From NCBI RefSeq assembly GCF_009729415.1, contig NZ_MPKW01000033.1, positions 269,820 through 333,819 of the forward strand: 64,000 nucleotides of DNA, in the 5' to 3' direction. The notes beneath the pieces were generated by a model that was given only the letters and a program-made list of their open reading frames with translations, was not told the origin of the DNA and made no database searches. The DNA comes from Mycolicibacterium sp. CBMA 234. GTDB taxonomy: Bacteria > Actinomycetota > Actinomycetes > Mycobacteriales > Mycobacteriaceae. Numbering within the stretch: position 1 is the first letter of the stretch; each line of letters opens with the position of its first letter. The position numbers and the translations under genes are program-made. Positions 52,048 through 60,875 of the stretch are shown here, one piece after another.

Positions 52048-53806
52048 GAGATTCTTGCAGCTGCTCGGCATCGTCGTCCGAATCCTCCGCATGCAAATCC
52101 GTGCCGTGCGCGTCGGAGTCAACTTCCTCCAGAGGCAAGCGTTCTGCCGCTTTGTAATCCAGCGACGCCCCGACGAACCCGGCGAACAGCGGGTGCGGAC
52201 GCGTCGGGCGGCTCTTGAGCTCCGGGTGCGCCTGCGTGCCGACCAGGAACGGGTGCAGCTCGGCGTCGTACTCGACGAACTCGACCAGCTGCCCGTCGGG
52301 CGACGTGCCGGAGAACTTCAGGCCGCTCTCGGCGATCCGGTCGCGGTACGCGTTGTTGACCTCGAAGCGGTGCCGGTGTCGCTCGGACACCTCAGTCGCG
52401 TCATACACCTTGGCCACGATCGAATCCGCCTGCAGCACGGCCGGATACGCGCCGAGGCGCATGGTGCCGCCGAGGTCGGCCTCGCCGGCAACAGCGTCGC
52501 GCTGGTCAGCCATGGTGGCGATCACCGGGTCAGGAGTGTGCTCGTCGAACTCGGCGGAGTTGGCGCCGGCGATACCGACGGACCGGGCCGCCTCGATCAC
52601 GATGCACTGCAGCCCCAGACACAGGCCCAGCAGCGGCAGTCGTTGCCGACGGGCGTACGAGATGGCGCCCAGCTTGCCCTCGATACCGCGGATGCCGAAG
52701 CCGCCCGGGATCAGCACGCCGTGCACGTCGCCAAGCGCGGCCGCCGCACCCTGATCGGTCTCGCAGTCGTCCGAGGCAACCCAACGGATCTCGACCTTCG
52801 AGTGGTGGGCGAACCCTCCGGCGCGCAACGCCTCGGCCACCGACAGGTACGCATCGGACAGGTCGATGTACTTGCCCACCAAGGCGATTCGCACCGTCTC
52901 CTTGGGCTCGTGCACCCGGCGCAGCAGGTCGTCCCACTCGGACCAGTCGACGTCCCGGAACGGCAGGTTGAGCCGGCGCACCACGTAGGCGTCGAGCTCT
53001 TCGCGGTGCAGCACCTTGGGGATGTCGTAGATGGACGGGGCGTCCGGCGTGGAGATGACGCCGTCGATGTCCACGTCGCACATCAGCGCGATCTTGTTCT
53101 TCAGCGGCTCCGGCACGTCGCGGTCGCAACGCAGGATCAGCGCGTCGGGGGTGATACCGATGCTGCGGAGCGCGGCCACCGAGTGCTGCGTCGGCTTGGT
53201 CTTCAGCTCGCCCGACGGCGCCAGGTACGGCACCAGCGACACGTGCAGGAAGAAGACGTTATCGCGGCCGACGTCGTGGCGGACCTGACGCGCGGCCTCC
53301 AGGAACGGCTGCGACTCGATATCGCCAACGGTGCCACCGATTTCGGTGATGACCACGTCGGGCCGCTTGCCCTTCGCGTCGGGCAGCGCCATCTCGAGGA
53401 TGCGGCTCTTGATCTCGTCGGTGATGTGCGGGATCACCTGCACGGTATCGCCGAGGTAGTCGCCGCGGCGCTCCTTGGCGATGACCTCCGAGTAGACCTG
53501 GCCCGTGGTGACATTCGCTGACCGGGACAGGTTGCGATCCAAGAAGCGCTCGTAGTGACCGATGTCCAAGTCGGTCTCGGCGCCGTCCTCGGTGACGAAC
53601 ACCTCGCCGTGCTGGAACGGATTCATGGTGCCGGGATCGACGTTCAGATACGGGTCCAGCTTCTGCATCGTGACGTGCAAGCCACGCGCGGTGAGCAATT
53701 GGCCCAGACTGCTGGCGGTCAGACCCTTACCGAGCGAGGAAGCAACCCCGCCGCTGACAAAAATGTGCTTCGTCGCGGCCTGTGGGTGCCTGCGTAGCGA
53801 TGCCAA
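52040..53806 (-). CDS. pyrG: CTP synthase
   Basis: The 588-aa protein has the N-terminal synthetase domain (KHIFVSGGVASSLGKGLTASSLG, ITEIGGTVGDIE) and a C-terminal class I glutamine amidotransferase (GLCLGLQCIVIEAAR with nucleophilic Cys). It makes CTP from UTP, ATP and glutamine. The start is a TTG at 53806 with GGAGG six bases upstream. That ribosome site lies in the 3' arm of a nested hairpin (53814-53872), a possible control element. Equivalent to Rv1699. Confidence 0.97.
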   Translation of the reverse strand: MASLRRHPQAATKHIFVSGGVASSLGKGLTASSLGQLLTARGLHVTMQKLDPYLNVDPGTMNPFQHGEVFVTEDGAETDLDIGHYERFLDRNLSRSANVTTGQVYSEVIAKERRGDYLGDTVQVIPHITDEIKSRILEMALPDAKGKRPDVVITEIGGTVGDIESQPFLEAARQVRHDVGRDNVFFLHVSLVPYLAPSGELKTKPTQHSVAALRSIGITPDALILRCDRDVPEPLKNKIALMCDVDIDGVISTPDAPSIYDIPKVLHREELDAYVVRRLNLPFRDVDWSEWDDLLRRVHEPKETVRIALVGKYIDLSDAYLSVAEALRAGGFAHHSKVEIRWVASDDCETDQGAAAALGDVHGVLIPGGFGIRGIEGKLGAISYARRQRLPLLGLCLGLQCIVIEAARSVGIAGANSAEFDEHTPDPVIATMADQRDAVAGEADLGGTMRLGAYPAVLQADSIVAKVYDATEVSERHRHRFEVNNAYRDRIAESGLKFSGTSPDGQLVEFVEYDAELHPFLVGTQAHPELKSRPTRPHPLFAGFVGASLDYKAAERLPLEEVDSDAHGTDLHAEDSDDDAEQLQESRG

Positions 53807-53813
53807 GAACGAC

Positions 53814-53872
53814 CTCCGTGGTGATGGGGCAAGGTAGCGGTTGAGCTACCTGGGGCCTGCCGACCCACGGAG
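53814..53872 (-). promoter_or_regulatory. Nested hairpin in the pyrG leader that would hide the ribosome binding site
   Basis: On the minus strand, CTCCGTGG (53872-53865) pairs with CCACGGAG (53821-53814), which contains the GGAG of the pyrG Shine-Dalgarno. Inside it is a perfect 7-bp stem AGGTAGC/GCTACCT with a 6-base loop (53832-53851), and GGCA/TGCC can extend it. There is no T-run, so it is not a terminator of mctB. Confidence 0.6.
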
Positions 53873-53947
53873 TTTCACCCTATCACCGACAGGCCCGAGC
53901 TGGGACTGACGCGCCGGTGATGGTCGCCACGGCTTGCGCCGCGACGG

Positions 53948-54889
53948 CTACTGCAGGACGGTTACCGAACTGGCTCCGCGGCCGATGCCGAGCTGAGCCG
54001 GATGCCCGCCGCCGATGAGCTGCTGCAGCGCCAACACAGCAGTGATCCGGCCAGACTGAGCGTTGATGTCGTCGACAGTGCCAACGGCGCCCGAGAGCCC
54101 GGCGTCGGAGCGCACCACGGCGACGGCCGCCGTACCGGACGCACAACCGTCCCGGCCCACCACGACCGCGCCCGCACCATGAGGCGCCAGGCCCGAGGCC
54201 AGTCGGGCCACCGTGGCACCGCGGTTCCCTGCGTCTTCGGGCAGCGCACCGCCAGTGACGATCAGTGCGGCGTCCGCAACACCAACGCGCTGGCCGCCGT
54301 AGGTGATGAAGCCCGTGTCACGCAACGTGGCCAGCACGGTGTCGCGCTGGAAGTCGTCGACCGGCAGGACGGCGGGGTTGCGGTCCCGCAGCAGGGTCAT
54401 GCCGAGCAAGTCGCCGGCCTGTGAGCCCTGGTCGATGGTTTTGGTATTCAGCTGACGTCCGGCCGGAACGATCGGCGAATTCACCACCGACAGCAGCTTT
54501 TCCGAGGCGTTGGCGTCGACGAACTGCTGCGTCAGCGCGATGGTTCCGCTCACCGAACCACCTGCCGCGGCAACGAGTTTCGAGGCCGCATCGACGTCGT
54601 CACTCACCGCGTCCGGCGTGCGGAACACCACCACCGACTTGCCCGCCAGCGCGTCGCGCACCATGCGCGGCGACATCTGGGCGTCGAACTCGCCTGCCGC
54701 ACTGAGTTTCTGGTTCAGTGCGTTCTTCTCGTCGGTCAGTGTGTTGATCTGGTTCTGCAGCTCGTGTTTGTCGTCACGAAGTCCGGACAACAGTGTGTTC
54801 GACAACAAACCGGAACCGAGCATCACCCCGATCGCCAGCGCGAGGAACACCGCGGCCAGCGAGATGGCATGCGAGCGTAGGGAAATCAT
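53948..54889 (-). CDS. mctB: Copper transporter / SteB-like envelope protein MctB
   Basis: The 313-aa protein has an N-terminal transmembrane or uncleaved signal segment (about residues 8-30), a coiled-coil-prone stretch (DKHELQNQINTLTDEKNALNQKLSAA) and a mostly extracytoplasmic domain. It matches Rv1698 (MctB), reported to be needed for copper resistance, and SteB of corynebacteria, which binds SteA. It follows steA by 7 bases, fitting a joint role at the division site or envelope. Confidence 0.9.
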   Translation of the reverse strand: MISLRSHAISLAAVFLALAIGVMLGSGLLSNTLLSGLRDDKHELQNQINTLTDEKNALNQKLSAAGEFDAQMSPRMVRDALAGKSVVVFRTPDAVSDDVDAASKLVAAAGGSVSGTIALTQQFVDANASEKLLSVVNSPIVPAGRQLNTKTIDQGSQAGDLLGMTLLRDRNPAVLPVDDFQRDTVLATLRDTGFITYGGQRVGVADAALIVTGGALPEDAGNRGATVARLASGLAPHGAGAVVVGRDGCASGTAAVAVVRSDAGLSGAVGTVDDINAQSGRITAVLALQQLIGGGHPAQLGIGRGASSVTVLQ

Positions 54890-54896
54890 GAGCTGG

Positions 54897-56081
54897 CTAG
54901 CTCACCAGACCTTGCGCCCAGAGCAGCAAGTGGTTCCAGTGGGCGGTAACCCATTGCAGCACAGCGGTATCGGCGCGCGAGACCCACAGCGCGACGATGA
55001 CGGCCACCAGCATGGCCAGGACCAGCAGCGCGATGGCACCGCCGGATACCCGGCTGCGGTACAGCGTCGCAACAGCTTTCGCGTCCACCAGCTTCTCCCC
55101 CACCTTCAGGCGCGTCAGAAAGGTCGACGGGGTGCTCGACTGCCGCGTGCGGTCGAAGAACTCTTCGATGTTGGCACGGTGGCCGGCGGTGACAATGAGC
55201 GCGGCACCGTGGTGGTCGACCAGCAACAGCGCCAGGTCCGCAGCTGAGCCTGCGGCCGGGAACGTCATGGCGCCGACACCCAAATCCTGAATGCGCTCAA
55301 GGCCTTTCGCGTGACCGTCAGCGTCGGCCGGCAGCACCACCTGGGCGCCGGACCGCAGCACCTCGGCACTCATCTCTTCGGGATCGCCGACGATCAACGC
55401 GGGCCGGTAGCCGGCCTTGCGCAGCGTGTCAGCGCCGCCCCCGACGCCAACGAGCACCGGCTGGTATTCCTTGATGAAGGGCTTGATGGCCTTGAGGTCG
55501 TTCTCAGCGGTCGGGTCATCGGTGACGACCACGACATGGCGACGGCTCACGTCGACGTCGATATCCGGGATGCCCATGCCGTCGATCAGCAGCGGGCTCT
55601 CGCTGCGGATGAACTCGATGGTGTTGCCCGCGAACGCCTCCAGGTGCGCAACGAGTCCACTCTTGGCCTCGTGCATCATCTCGTGGATCTGCTCGTCGCT
55701 GCGCTCGTTGCCGAGCACCAGCCGGCGATCGCCGTTGTAGATGCCGCCGTTGTGCAGCCGCACCTTGGCGCCGTCCTTGACCTTCTTGAAGACGTCAGGG
55801 CCGGTCTCGTCGATCAACGTAACTCCGTTGGCGACAAGAACTTCCGGGCCGAGGTTCGGGTAGCGACCCGAAATCGACGACGACGCATTCACCACCGCGG
55901 CAACCTCGGCCTCGACCAGCGCGTCGGCGGTGATCCGGTCGAGGTCGAGCGCGTCGAGGATGACGATGTCCCCCGGGCCGACGCGGCGCAGCAACCGGTC
56001 GATGTCACGGTCAACGCGGGCGGTTCCAGTCACGCCCGGCTTCGGTCCGGCATTTCGGGTGAGCAGCGCTGCCATCTTCAT
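54897..56081 (-). CDS. steA: SteA-like putative cytokinetic ring protein
   Basis: The 394-aa protein has a globular domain with VVVVTDDPTAENDLKAIKPFIKEYQPVLVGVGGGADTLRKAGY and DPEEMSAEVLRSGA (thiamin pyrophosphokinase-like fold) and one C-terminal transmembrane span (about residues 350-370). It matches Rv1697 and corynebacterial SteA, which helps organise the division ring with SteB. The upstream 100 bases carry a repeated CCGTAACA (56126-56133 and 56163-56170). Confidence 0.88.
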   Translation of the reverse strand: MKMAALLTRNAGPKPGVTGTARVDRDIDRLLRRVGPGDIVILDALDLDRITADALVEAEVAAVVNASSSISGRYPNLGPEVLVANGVTLIDETGPDVFKKVKDGAKVRLHNGGIYNGDRRLVLGNERSDEQIHEMMHEAKSGLVAHLEAFAGNTIEFIRSESPLLIDGMGIPDIDVDVSRRHVVVVTDDPTAENDLKAIKPFIKEYQPVLVGVGGGADTLRKAGYRPALIVGDPEEMSAEVLRSGAQVVLPADADGHAKGLERIQDLGVGAMTFPAAGSAADLALLLVDHHGAALIVTAGHRANIEEFFDRTRQSSTPSTFLTRLKVGEKLVDAKAVATLYRSRVSGGAIALLVLAMLVAVIVALWVSRADTAVLQWVTAHWNHLLLWAQGLVS

Positions 56082-56181
56082 GGGTCGATTCTGTCGATGA
56101 ACCCTCAGGTTGAGGTGGAGGCGCGCCGTAACACCAGCCTCAGAAGTTTTCTTTTGTCACATCCGTAACAGCCAAATGATC

Positions 56182-56703
56182 TCAATCTCGCTTCGCTGCG
56201 TAGTGCCGTGCCGCCTTGGCGCGGTTGCCACAGATCGCCATGGAGCACCACCGGCGGGTGCCGTTCTTCGAGGTGTCGTAGAACCACAGGATGCAGTGCG
56301 GGTGCGCGCACGGCTTGATCCGCCCAGGCGCCTCGGCCAGCAGCTTCAGCAGGTTGTCCGCGGCCAGCCAGCCGGGCAGCCACTCCTGATGAGCCACATC
56401 GGCGTCGTCCTGCGGTCCGGACTCGGTGAGCACGCGCCGGACTCGCCCGCGATCGAGCACCGCATTTAGCTGGTCGGCCGAATCGTCGGACACCGCGCAC
56501 AGAATCGCCGATCTGGCGCCGATGAGGGCGACGCGGGTCTTCTCGTCGGCAGCGCAGCGGCTGTCGAGCCCATTAGCCGTCAGCCAGCACCTGAGTCCTG
56601 CAGTGTCGGCCAGGAGATCCTGCGGCCCGTCGTCCGACATCCACGTGGTGTTCAGCAGATCGAGCGCGAGGGGTTCACCGACGAGTGGGCGAGGATCGCG
56701 CAT
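56182..56703 (-). CDS. CGNR zinc-finger transcriptional regulator (ABATE domain)
   Basis: The 173-aa protein has the ABATE-type N-terminal domain (GEPLALDLLNTTW, AGLRCWLTANGL) and the C-terminal CGNR zinc finger CAHPHC..WFYDTSKNGTRRWCSMAICGNRAKAARHY. Such proteins are DNA-binding regulators found in Actinobacteria. ATG 56703 has no ribosome site, so leaderless translation is possible. It is divergent from the glyoxalase gene with repeated TAACCGGT elements between. The trio 56182-58199 interrupts the standard steA-recN order. Confidence 0.92.
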   Translation of the reverse strand: MRDPRPLVGEPLALDLLNTTWMSDDGPQDLLADTAGLRCWLTANGLDSRCAADEKTRVALIGARSAILCAVSDDSADQLNAVLDRGRVRRVLTESGPQDDADVAHQEWLPGWLAADNLLKLLAEAPGRIKPCAHPHCILWFYDTSKNGTRRWCSMAICGNRAKAARHYAAKRD

Positions 56704-56751
56704 ATCTGAATCTAACCGCCTTCCCGACGCCGACCGGCGCCACGCGTTCAC

Positions 56752-56778
56752 TAACCGGTAAAAACACTTTAACCGGTT
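56752..56778. promoter_or_regulatory. Paired TAACCGGT elements between CGNR and glyoxalase genes
   Basis: TAACCGGTA at 56752-56760 and TAACCGGTT at 56770-56778, 18 bases apart start to start, are present in the divergent promoter region. They fit an operator of the adjacent CGNR regulator. Confidence 0.45.
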
Positions 56779-56841
56779 GACAGTCGATGCCGTCGATTCT
56801 AACCTCTAAATATCCATTCACTGGTTACATCGGAGGACCAC

Positions 56842-57303
56842 ATGACCGCCGCCATCACTGCACAGCTCGCCCCCGGACACGTCGGTCTCAACGTCACTGA
56901 CCTCACACGGTCGGTCGACTTCTACCGCCGCGCACTGGGTTTCGAACAGCTGCTCGTCAGCAGCGAGGGTGACCGCAAGTTCGCGTTCCTCGGTCTCGAC
57001 GGCACCCTGCGCCTGACCCTGTGGGAACAGAGCGACGGCAACTTCTCCACCGCAACTCCCGGCCTGCACCACCTGGCCTTCCTGGTTCCCGACATCGAGC
57101 AGGTCCGGGCCGCGGAATCGGCGCTCAAAGAATTGGGTGTGCCGTTCACCTACGACGGCATCGTCGTGCACGCCGAGGGCATGACCTCGGGCGGCATCTT
57201 CTTCAACGACCCCGACGGCATCCGGCTGGAGGTCTACACGGCCAGTGGAGCGGAAGCCGAGCCTTCCCCGCACGGTTCCGACCCGGCCTGCGGCTTCTTC
57301 TGA
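56842..57303 (+). CDS. Glyoxalase/bleomycin-resistance/dioxygenase-fold (VOC) protein
   Basis: The 153-aa protein has a single VOC module: HVGLNVTDLTRSVDFYRRALGF at the start, LHHLAFLVPDIEQV near residue 72 and IFFNDPDGIRLEVY near 122. The His and Glu in these places are the usual metal ligands. It has a GGAGG site. Its reaction could be isomerisation, dioxygenation or antibiotic binding. It is divergent from the CGNR regulator and 8 bases before the PNPOx-like gene. Confidence 0.9.
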   Translation: MTAAITAQLAPGHVGLNVTDLTRSVDFYRRALGFEQLLVSSEGDRKFAFLGLDGTLRLTLWEQSDGNFSTATPGLHHLAFLVPDIEQVRAAESALKELGVPFTYDGIVVHAEGMTSGGIFFNDPDGIRLEVYTASGAEAEPSPHGSDPACGFF

Positions 57304-57311
57304 GCCACGTC

Positions 57312-58199
57312 ATGAGCGCCTACCACGCCGGCGAATTGGCAGTACAGCGCCGGCTGGGGCAGGCAGAGATCGCCGAACGCGTCGGCCGGATGATCCGCAC
57401 GGAGATTCCGGCCGCCGCGGCGGCCTTCCTCCTCGACCAGCCGATGATCATCGTCGCCGCAGCCGACGATGCCGGGCGGGTGTGGCCCAGCCTCATCACG
57501 GGTCCTCCCGGCTACGTCCACGCCGACGACGTCCAGACCATCGCCATCGACGCGCTGCCCGTCCCCGGCGATCCCCTGCACGAAGTCCTGCGACGGCCTC
57601 ACCAACAGGTCGGCATGATCGCCGTGCAGCCGCAGACCCGGCGCCGGATGCGGGTCAACGGGGTCGCCGACCCCACCGACAACGGCCTGCTGATCCGGAC
57701 CGACCAGGTCTACTCGAACTGCCCGAAGTACATCTCGCGCAGGCACATTGAGCACGTCGACACCATTAACCAGCCGCCGGTTGTCCGTCGCGACCGAACG
57801 CTCGATGTCCGCACACAGCAGATCATCGCCGCCACCGACACCTTCTTCATCGGATCGACTGACCCCGATGGCAACACCGACGCCTCTCACCGCGGCGGCA
57901 ATCCTGGCTTCCTTCAGGCACTTTCGGCGATCCGACTACGCTGGCCGGACTATCGCGGCAACTCGATGTTCCAGACACTCGGGAACATCAACGCAAACCC
58001 GCGCTGTGGCTTGTTGATTGCGGACTGGCACCAAGGTGCCACAATCCAGCTCACCGGTACCGCGGAGATCGTCTGGGACGGCGCCGGCACCGGCTCGCAG
58101 TGCGCGGTGGAATTCAGCGTGGCCGAGGTCGTCGAGTTGAGCGGCGTCAGCCCACTGCGTTGGGGCAGCGCCGAACTCTCGCCCGCCAACCCCGCCTGA
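57312..58199 (+). CDS. Pyridoxamine 5'-phosphate oxidase-like flavin-binding protein
   Basis: The 295-aa protein has the PNPOx-like split beta-barrel: a central RRMRVNGVADPTDNGLLIRTDQVYSNCPKYI and C-terminal GNSMFQTLGNINANPRCGLLIADWHQGATIQLTGTAEIVWD. Related proteins bind FMN or F420. With the glyoxalase-like gene it forms a two-gene operon probably controlled by the CGNR regulator, perhaps detoxifying a reactive small molecule. Confidence 0.86.
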   Translation: MSAYHAGELAVQRRLGQAEIAERVGRMIRTEIPAAAAAFLLDQPMIIVAAADDAGRVWPSLITGPPGYVHADDVQTIAIDALPVPGDPLHEVLRRPHQQVGMIAVQPQTRRRMRVNGVADPTDNGLLIRTDQVYSNCPKYISRRHIEHVDTINQPPVVRRDRTLDVRTQQIIAATDTFFIGSTDPDGNTDASHRGGNPGFLQALSAIRLRWPDYRGNSMFQTLGNINANPRCGLLIADWHQGATIQLTGTAEIVWDGAGTGSQCAVEFSVAEVVELSGVSPLRWGSAELSPANPA

Positions 58200-58203
58200 C
58201 GTA

Positions 58204-59952
58204 CTAGTGCTCCTGCTGCGCGGCCGCCAGCAGCTCACGCGCGTGGGCGCGGCCACTGTCGGTGTCGCCGAGACCGGCCAACATGCGGGCCAACTCGGCG
58301 ACCCGATCGTCGTCCTCCAGGCGGACCACACGACTGGACTTAGGCCCGCTCTCCACCACCAGGTGCACGTCGCCATAGGCCGCGACCTGGGGCAGGTGCG
58401 TCACCACGATGACCTGATGCGTGCGAGCCAACCGGGCCAACCGCTTGCCGATCTGCACGGCGGCCCGGCCACCGACACCGGCGTCGACTTCGTCGAACAC
58501 CATGGTTGTGCCTTCGGCCGACGCCGACAGCACCACTTCGAGCGCGAGCATCACCCGGGACAGCTCACCGCCCGACGCGCTCTTGGCCAACGGCAACACA
58601 TCCGAGCCGCTGTGCGGGGTGAAACCGAACTCGACGGCGTCGACGCCGTCGTGGCCGGCGTGCACCGCAGTGCCGTCCGGCAACGTCAGCGGCGCGCTGT
58701 CGTCGGCGCGTGCTTCGAGCGGCGACACCGCGATGCTGAACCCGGCTCCGCCCATCGCCAAGCCCGCCAATTCCGACGTCACCGCCTTAGCCAGCGACTT
58801 TGACGCCTTGGTGCGGACCTTGGTGACGTCGGCGGCAGCCAGCACCACCTTGTCGTGCAGTTCATCGACATTCTTCTGCAGGCCGGCCAAGGCCTCTTCG
58901 GAGACATCGAGCAGCGACAACCGCTGCCGCGCGTCAGCGGCCCACTGCAGCACCCCGTCGATATCCGCGGCGTACTTGCGGGTGAGGTTGCGCAGCTCAG
59001 CTTGGCGGGCCAGCTTGGATTCCAAAGTGCTTGCGTCGCTGGGCAACTCGGACAGGTAGTCGCCGAGTTCACCGGATACGTCGCCGATCACCGCGAGCAC
59101 CTCAGTCAACCGGTCGCCGAGGGCACGCAACACGGAGTCGTCCGTCGCCGACAACACCGACTTGGCCTGTGCCGCGGCGTCCAGCGCAGACGTCACGTCG
59201 TCCTGCGGACCGTCGCCGAGTTCCCCGGACAGCGCCGCGCGGGCGGTCTGCGCCGCGTCCCGCAATGCATCCAGCTCGGACAGCCGGCGAATGTCCGCCA
59301 CCAACGCGTCGTCTTCGCCGGCCTCCGGAGCGATGGCGTCGATCTCCCCCAGACCGAACTGCAACCGGTCTGCTTCCATCGCGAGATCCCGTGCCCGCTG
59401 GCGCCGGTCAATCAAATCCCTGCGCGCAGTGAGCCATTCGTCACGCAGTTTGCGGTACTTCGCCAACAGCCCCGTCACGTCGACGTAGCGGTCCAGCGCG
59501 CCGCGCTGTTCGTCGGGCCGCATCAAGCGCAACTGATCGTTCTGCCCGTGCAGCGCAAGCAATTCCGTGGTGAACGTCGCAAGCGATTTCGCCGGCACAC
59601 TCCGGCCACCCAGGTAGGCCCGCGATGGCCCGTCCTTGCTCACCGACCGCGCGGCGATGACGCTGCCGTCGTCGTCGCGGTCAGCGCCGGAGGCCTCCAG
59701 AATTCCGTCGACCCGGTCGGACACGCCATCGCCGAGTTCGGTTGTGGTGAAACGACCTTCGACCACCGCTCGGGCCGAGCCCGAGCGCACCCGGCTGGCG
59801 TCGGCACGCGCGCCACCCAGCAGGTGCAGGCTGGTGACCACCATGGTCTTACCTGTTCCGGTTTCACCGGTCAGCACAGTCAGGCCACGGCCGAATTCGG
59901 CAGTGGCCGCACTGATGGCGCCAAGCGCCTCGATGCGAATTTCGGTCAGCAT
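58204..59952 (-). CDS. recN: DNA repair protein RecN
   Basis: The 582-aa SMC-like ATPase (ATG 59952, one-base overlap with the nadK stop; GTG 59967 is possible) has Walker A GETGTGKT near residue 32, a long coiled-coil middle, and C-terminal SASGGELSRVMLALE signature with FDEVDAGVGG Walker B. It acts in double-strand break repair. Equivalent to Rv1696. Confidence 0.96.
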   Translation of the reverse strand: MLTEIRIEALGAISAATAEFGRGLTVLTGETGTGKTMVVTSLHLLGGARADASRVRSGSARAVVEGRFTTTELGDGVSDRVDGILEASGADRDDDGSVIAARSVSKDGPSRAYLGGRSVPAKSLATFTTELLALHGQNDQLRLMRPDEQRGALDRYVDVTGLLAKYRKLRDEWLTARRDLIDRRQRARDLAMEADRLQFGLGEIDAIAPEAGEDDALVADIRRLSELDALRDAAQTARAALSGELGDGPQDDVTSALDAAAQAKSVLSATDDSVLRALGDRLTEVLAVIGDVSGELGDYLSELPSDASTLESKLARQAELRNLTRKYAADIDGVLQWAADARQRLSLLDVSEEALAGLQKNVDELHDKVVLAAADVTKVRTKASKSLAKAVTSELAGLAMGGAGFSIAVSPLEARADDSAPLTLPDGTAVHAGHDGVDAVEFGFTPHSGSDVLPLAKSASGGELSRVMLALEVVLSASAEGTTMVFDEVDAGVGGRAAVQIGKRLARLARTHQVIVVTHLPQVAAYGDVHLVVESGPKSSRVVRLEDDDRVAELARMLAGLGDTDSGRAHARELLAAAQQEH

Positions 59953-60875
59953 TACTGGCCGCGCCACCCTTTCACCGGCAACCGGAATTTGCGCACCAAG
60001 CGGTCAGAGAACGGAGCGCTGTCGAGACGAACCCATTTCAGCGAGGTGTGACAGCGGGTAACCTCCAGCCGTCCGCCGGCCGGGACCACCATCTGCCGAC
60101 GACCGTCACAGAGCACCATGGCGTCATTGTTGCCCGCCTCCACCTCGATCGCGATCGACGCGTCCGGGCTGGTCACCATCGGGCGGGCGAACAACGCGTG
60201 AGCATTGTTGGGTACCACCAGGATTGCCTCCAGGTCCGGCCACAGGATCGGGCCACCCGCGGAGAACGCATACGCCGTCGAGCCGGTAGGCGACGAGACC
60301 AGCACGCCGTCGCAGCCGAACGCCGACACCGGGCGGCCCTCGACCTCCAGCACCACGTTCAGCACCCCGAACCGGCTGCTCTTCTCCAGGCTGGCCTCGT
60401 TGAGTGCCCAGCCACGCTGCACGATCTCCCCATCGACACGCACCCCGATGTCGAGCGTCATCCGCTCCTCGACGCGGTAGTCCCGGTTGACGATGCGCTC
60501 AAGCACATGGTCGATGGCCTCGGCCTCGGCTTCGGCCAAAAAACCGATGTGCCCCAGGTTCACGCCCACCACTGGGATTTCGGCGTTGCGGGCCAATTCG
60601 GCGGCACGCAGGAAGGTGCCGTCACCGCCAAGTACCAGGACCAGTTCACAGCCCTCGGCCGCGTGCTCGTCGGGATCGACGACCATGATGTCCACGCCCA
60701 ACGCGCGCATGTGGTCCGGCGCCAGGTGCAGCGCGCCGCGGTCGACGGCTTCCGCCGCCAGCACTCGCAGGCCGATGCCGTTGTCGCCCAACACTTTTTC
60801 CACTCGCGTGGCGGTCTCGGTGGCTTCATCACGGCCGGTGTGTATCACCAGCAGCACAGTGCGTTCGCGCGTCAC
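59952..60875 (-). CDS. nadK: NAD kinase
   Basis: The 307-aa protein (GTG 60875, GTGA overlap with tlyA) has the GGDGT motif LVLGGDGTFLRAAELA, the NE motif WALNEASLEK and SSPTGSTAYAFSAGGPI. It phosphorylates NAD to NADP, using ATP or polyphosphate in mycobacteria. Length equals that of Rv1695. An open frame continues to 61175 but lies inside tlyA. Confidence 0.96.
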   Translation of the reverse strand: MTRERTVLLVIHTGRDEATETATRVEKVLGDNGIGLRVLAAEAVDRGALHLAPDHMRALGVDIMVVDPDEHAAEGCELVLVLGGDGTFLRAAELARNAEIPVVGVNLGHIGFLAEAEAEAIDHVLERIVNRDYRVEERMTLDIGVRVDGEIVQRGWALNEASLEKSSRFGVLNVVLEVEGRPVSAFGCDGVLVSSPTGSTAYAFSAGGPILWPDLEAILVVPNNAHALFARPMVTSPDASIAIEVEAGNNDAMVLCDGRRQMVVPAGGRLEVTRCHTSLKWVRLDSAPFSDRLVRKFRLPVKGWRGQ

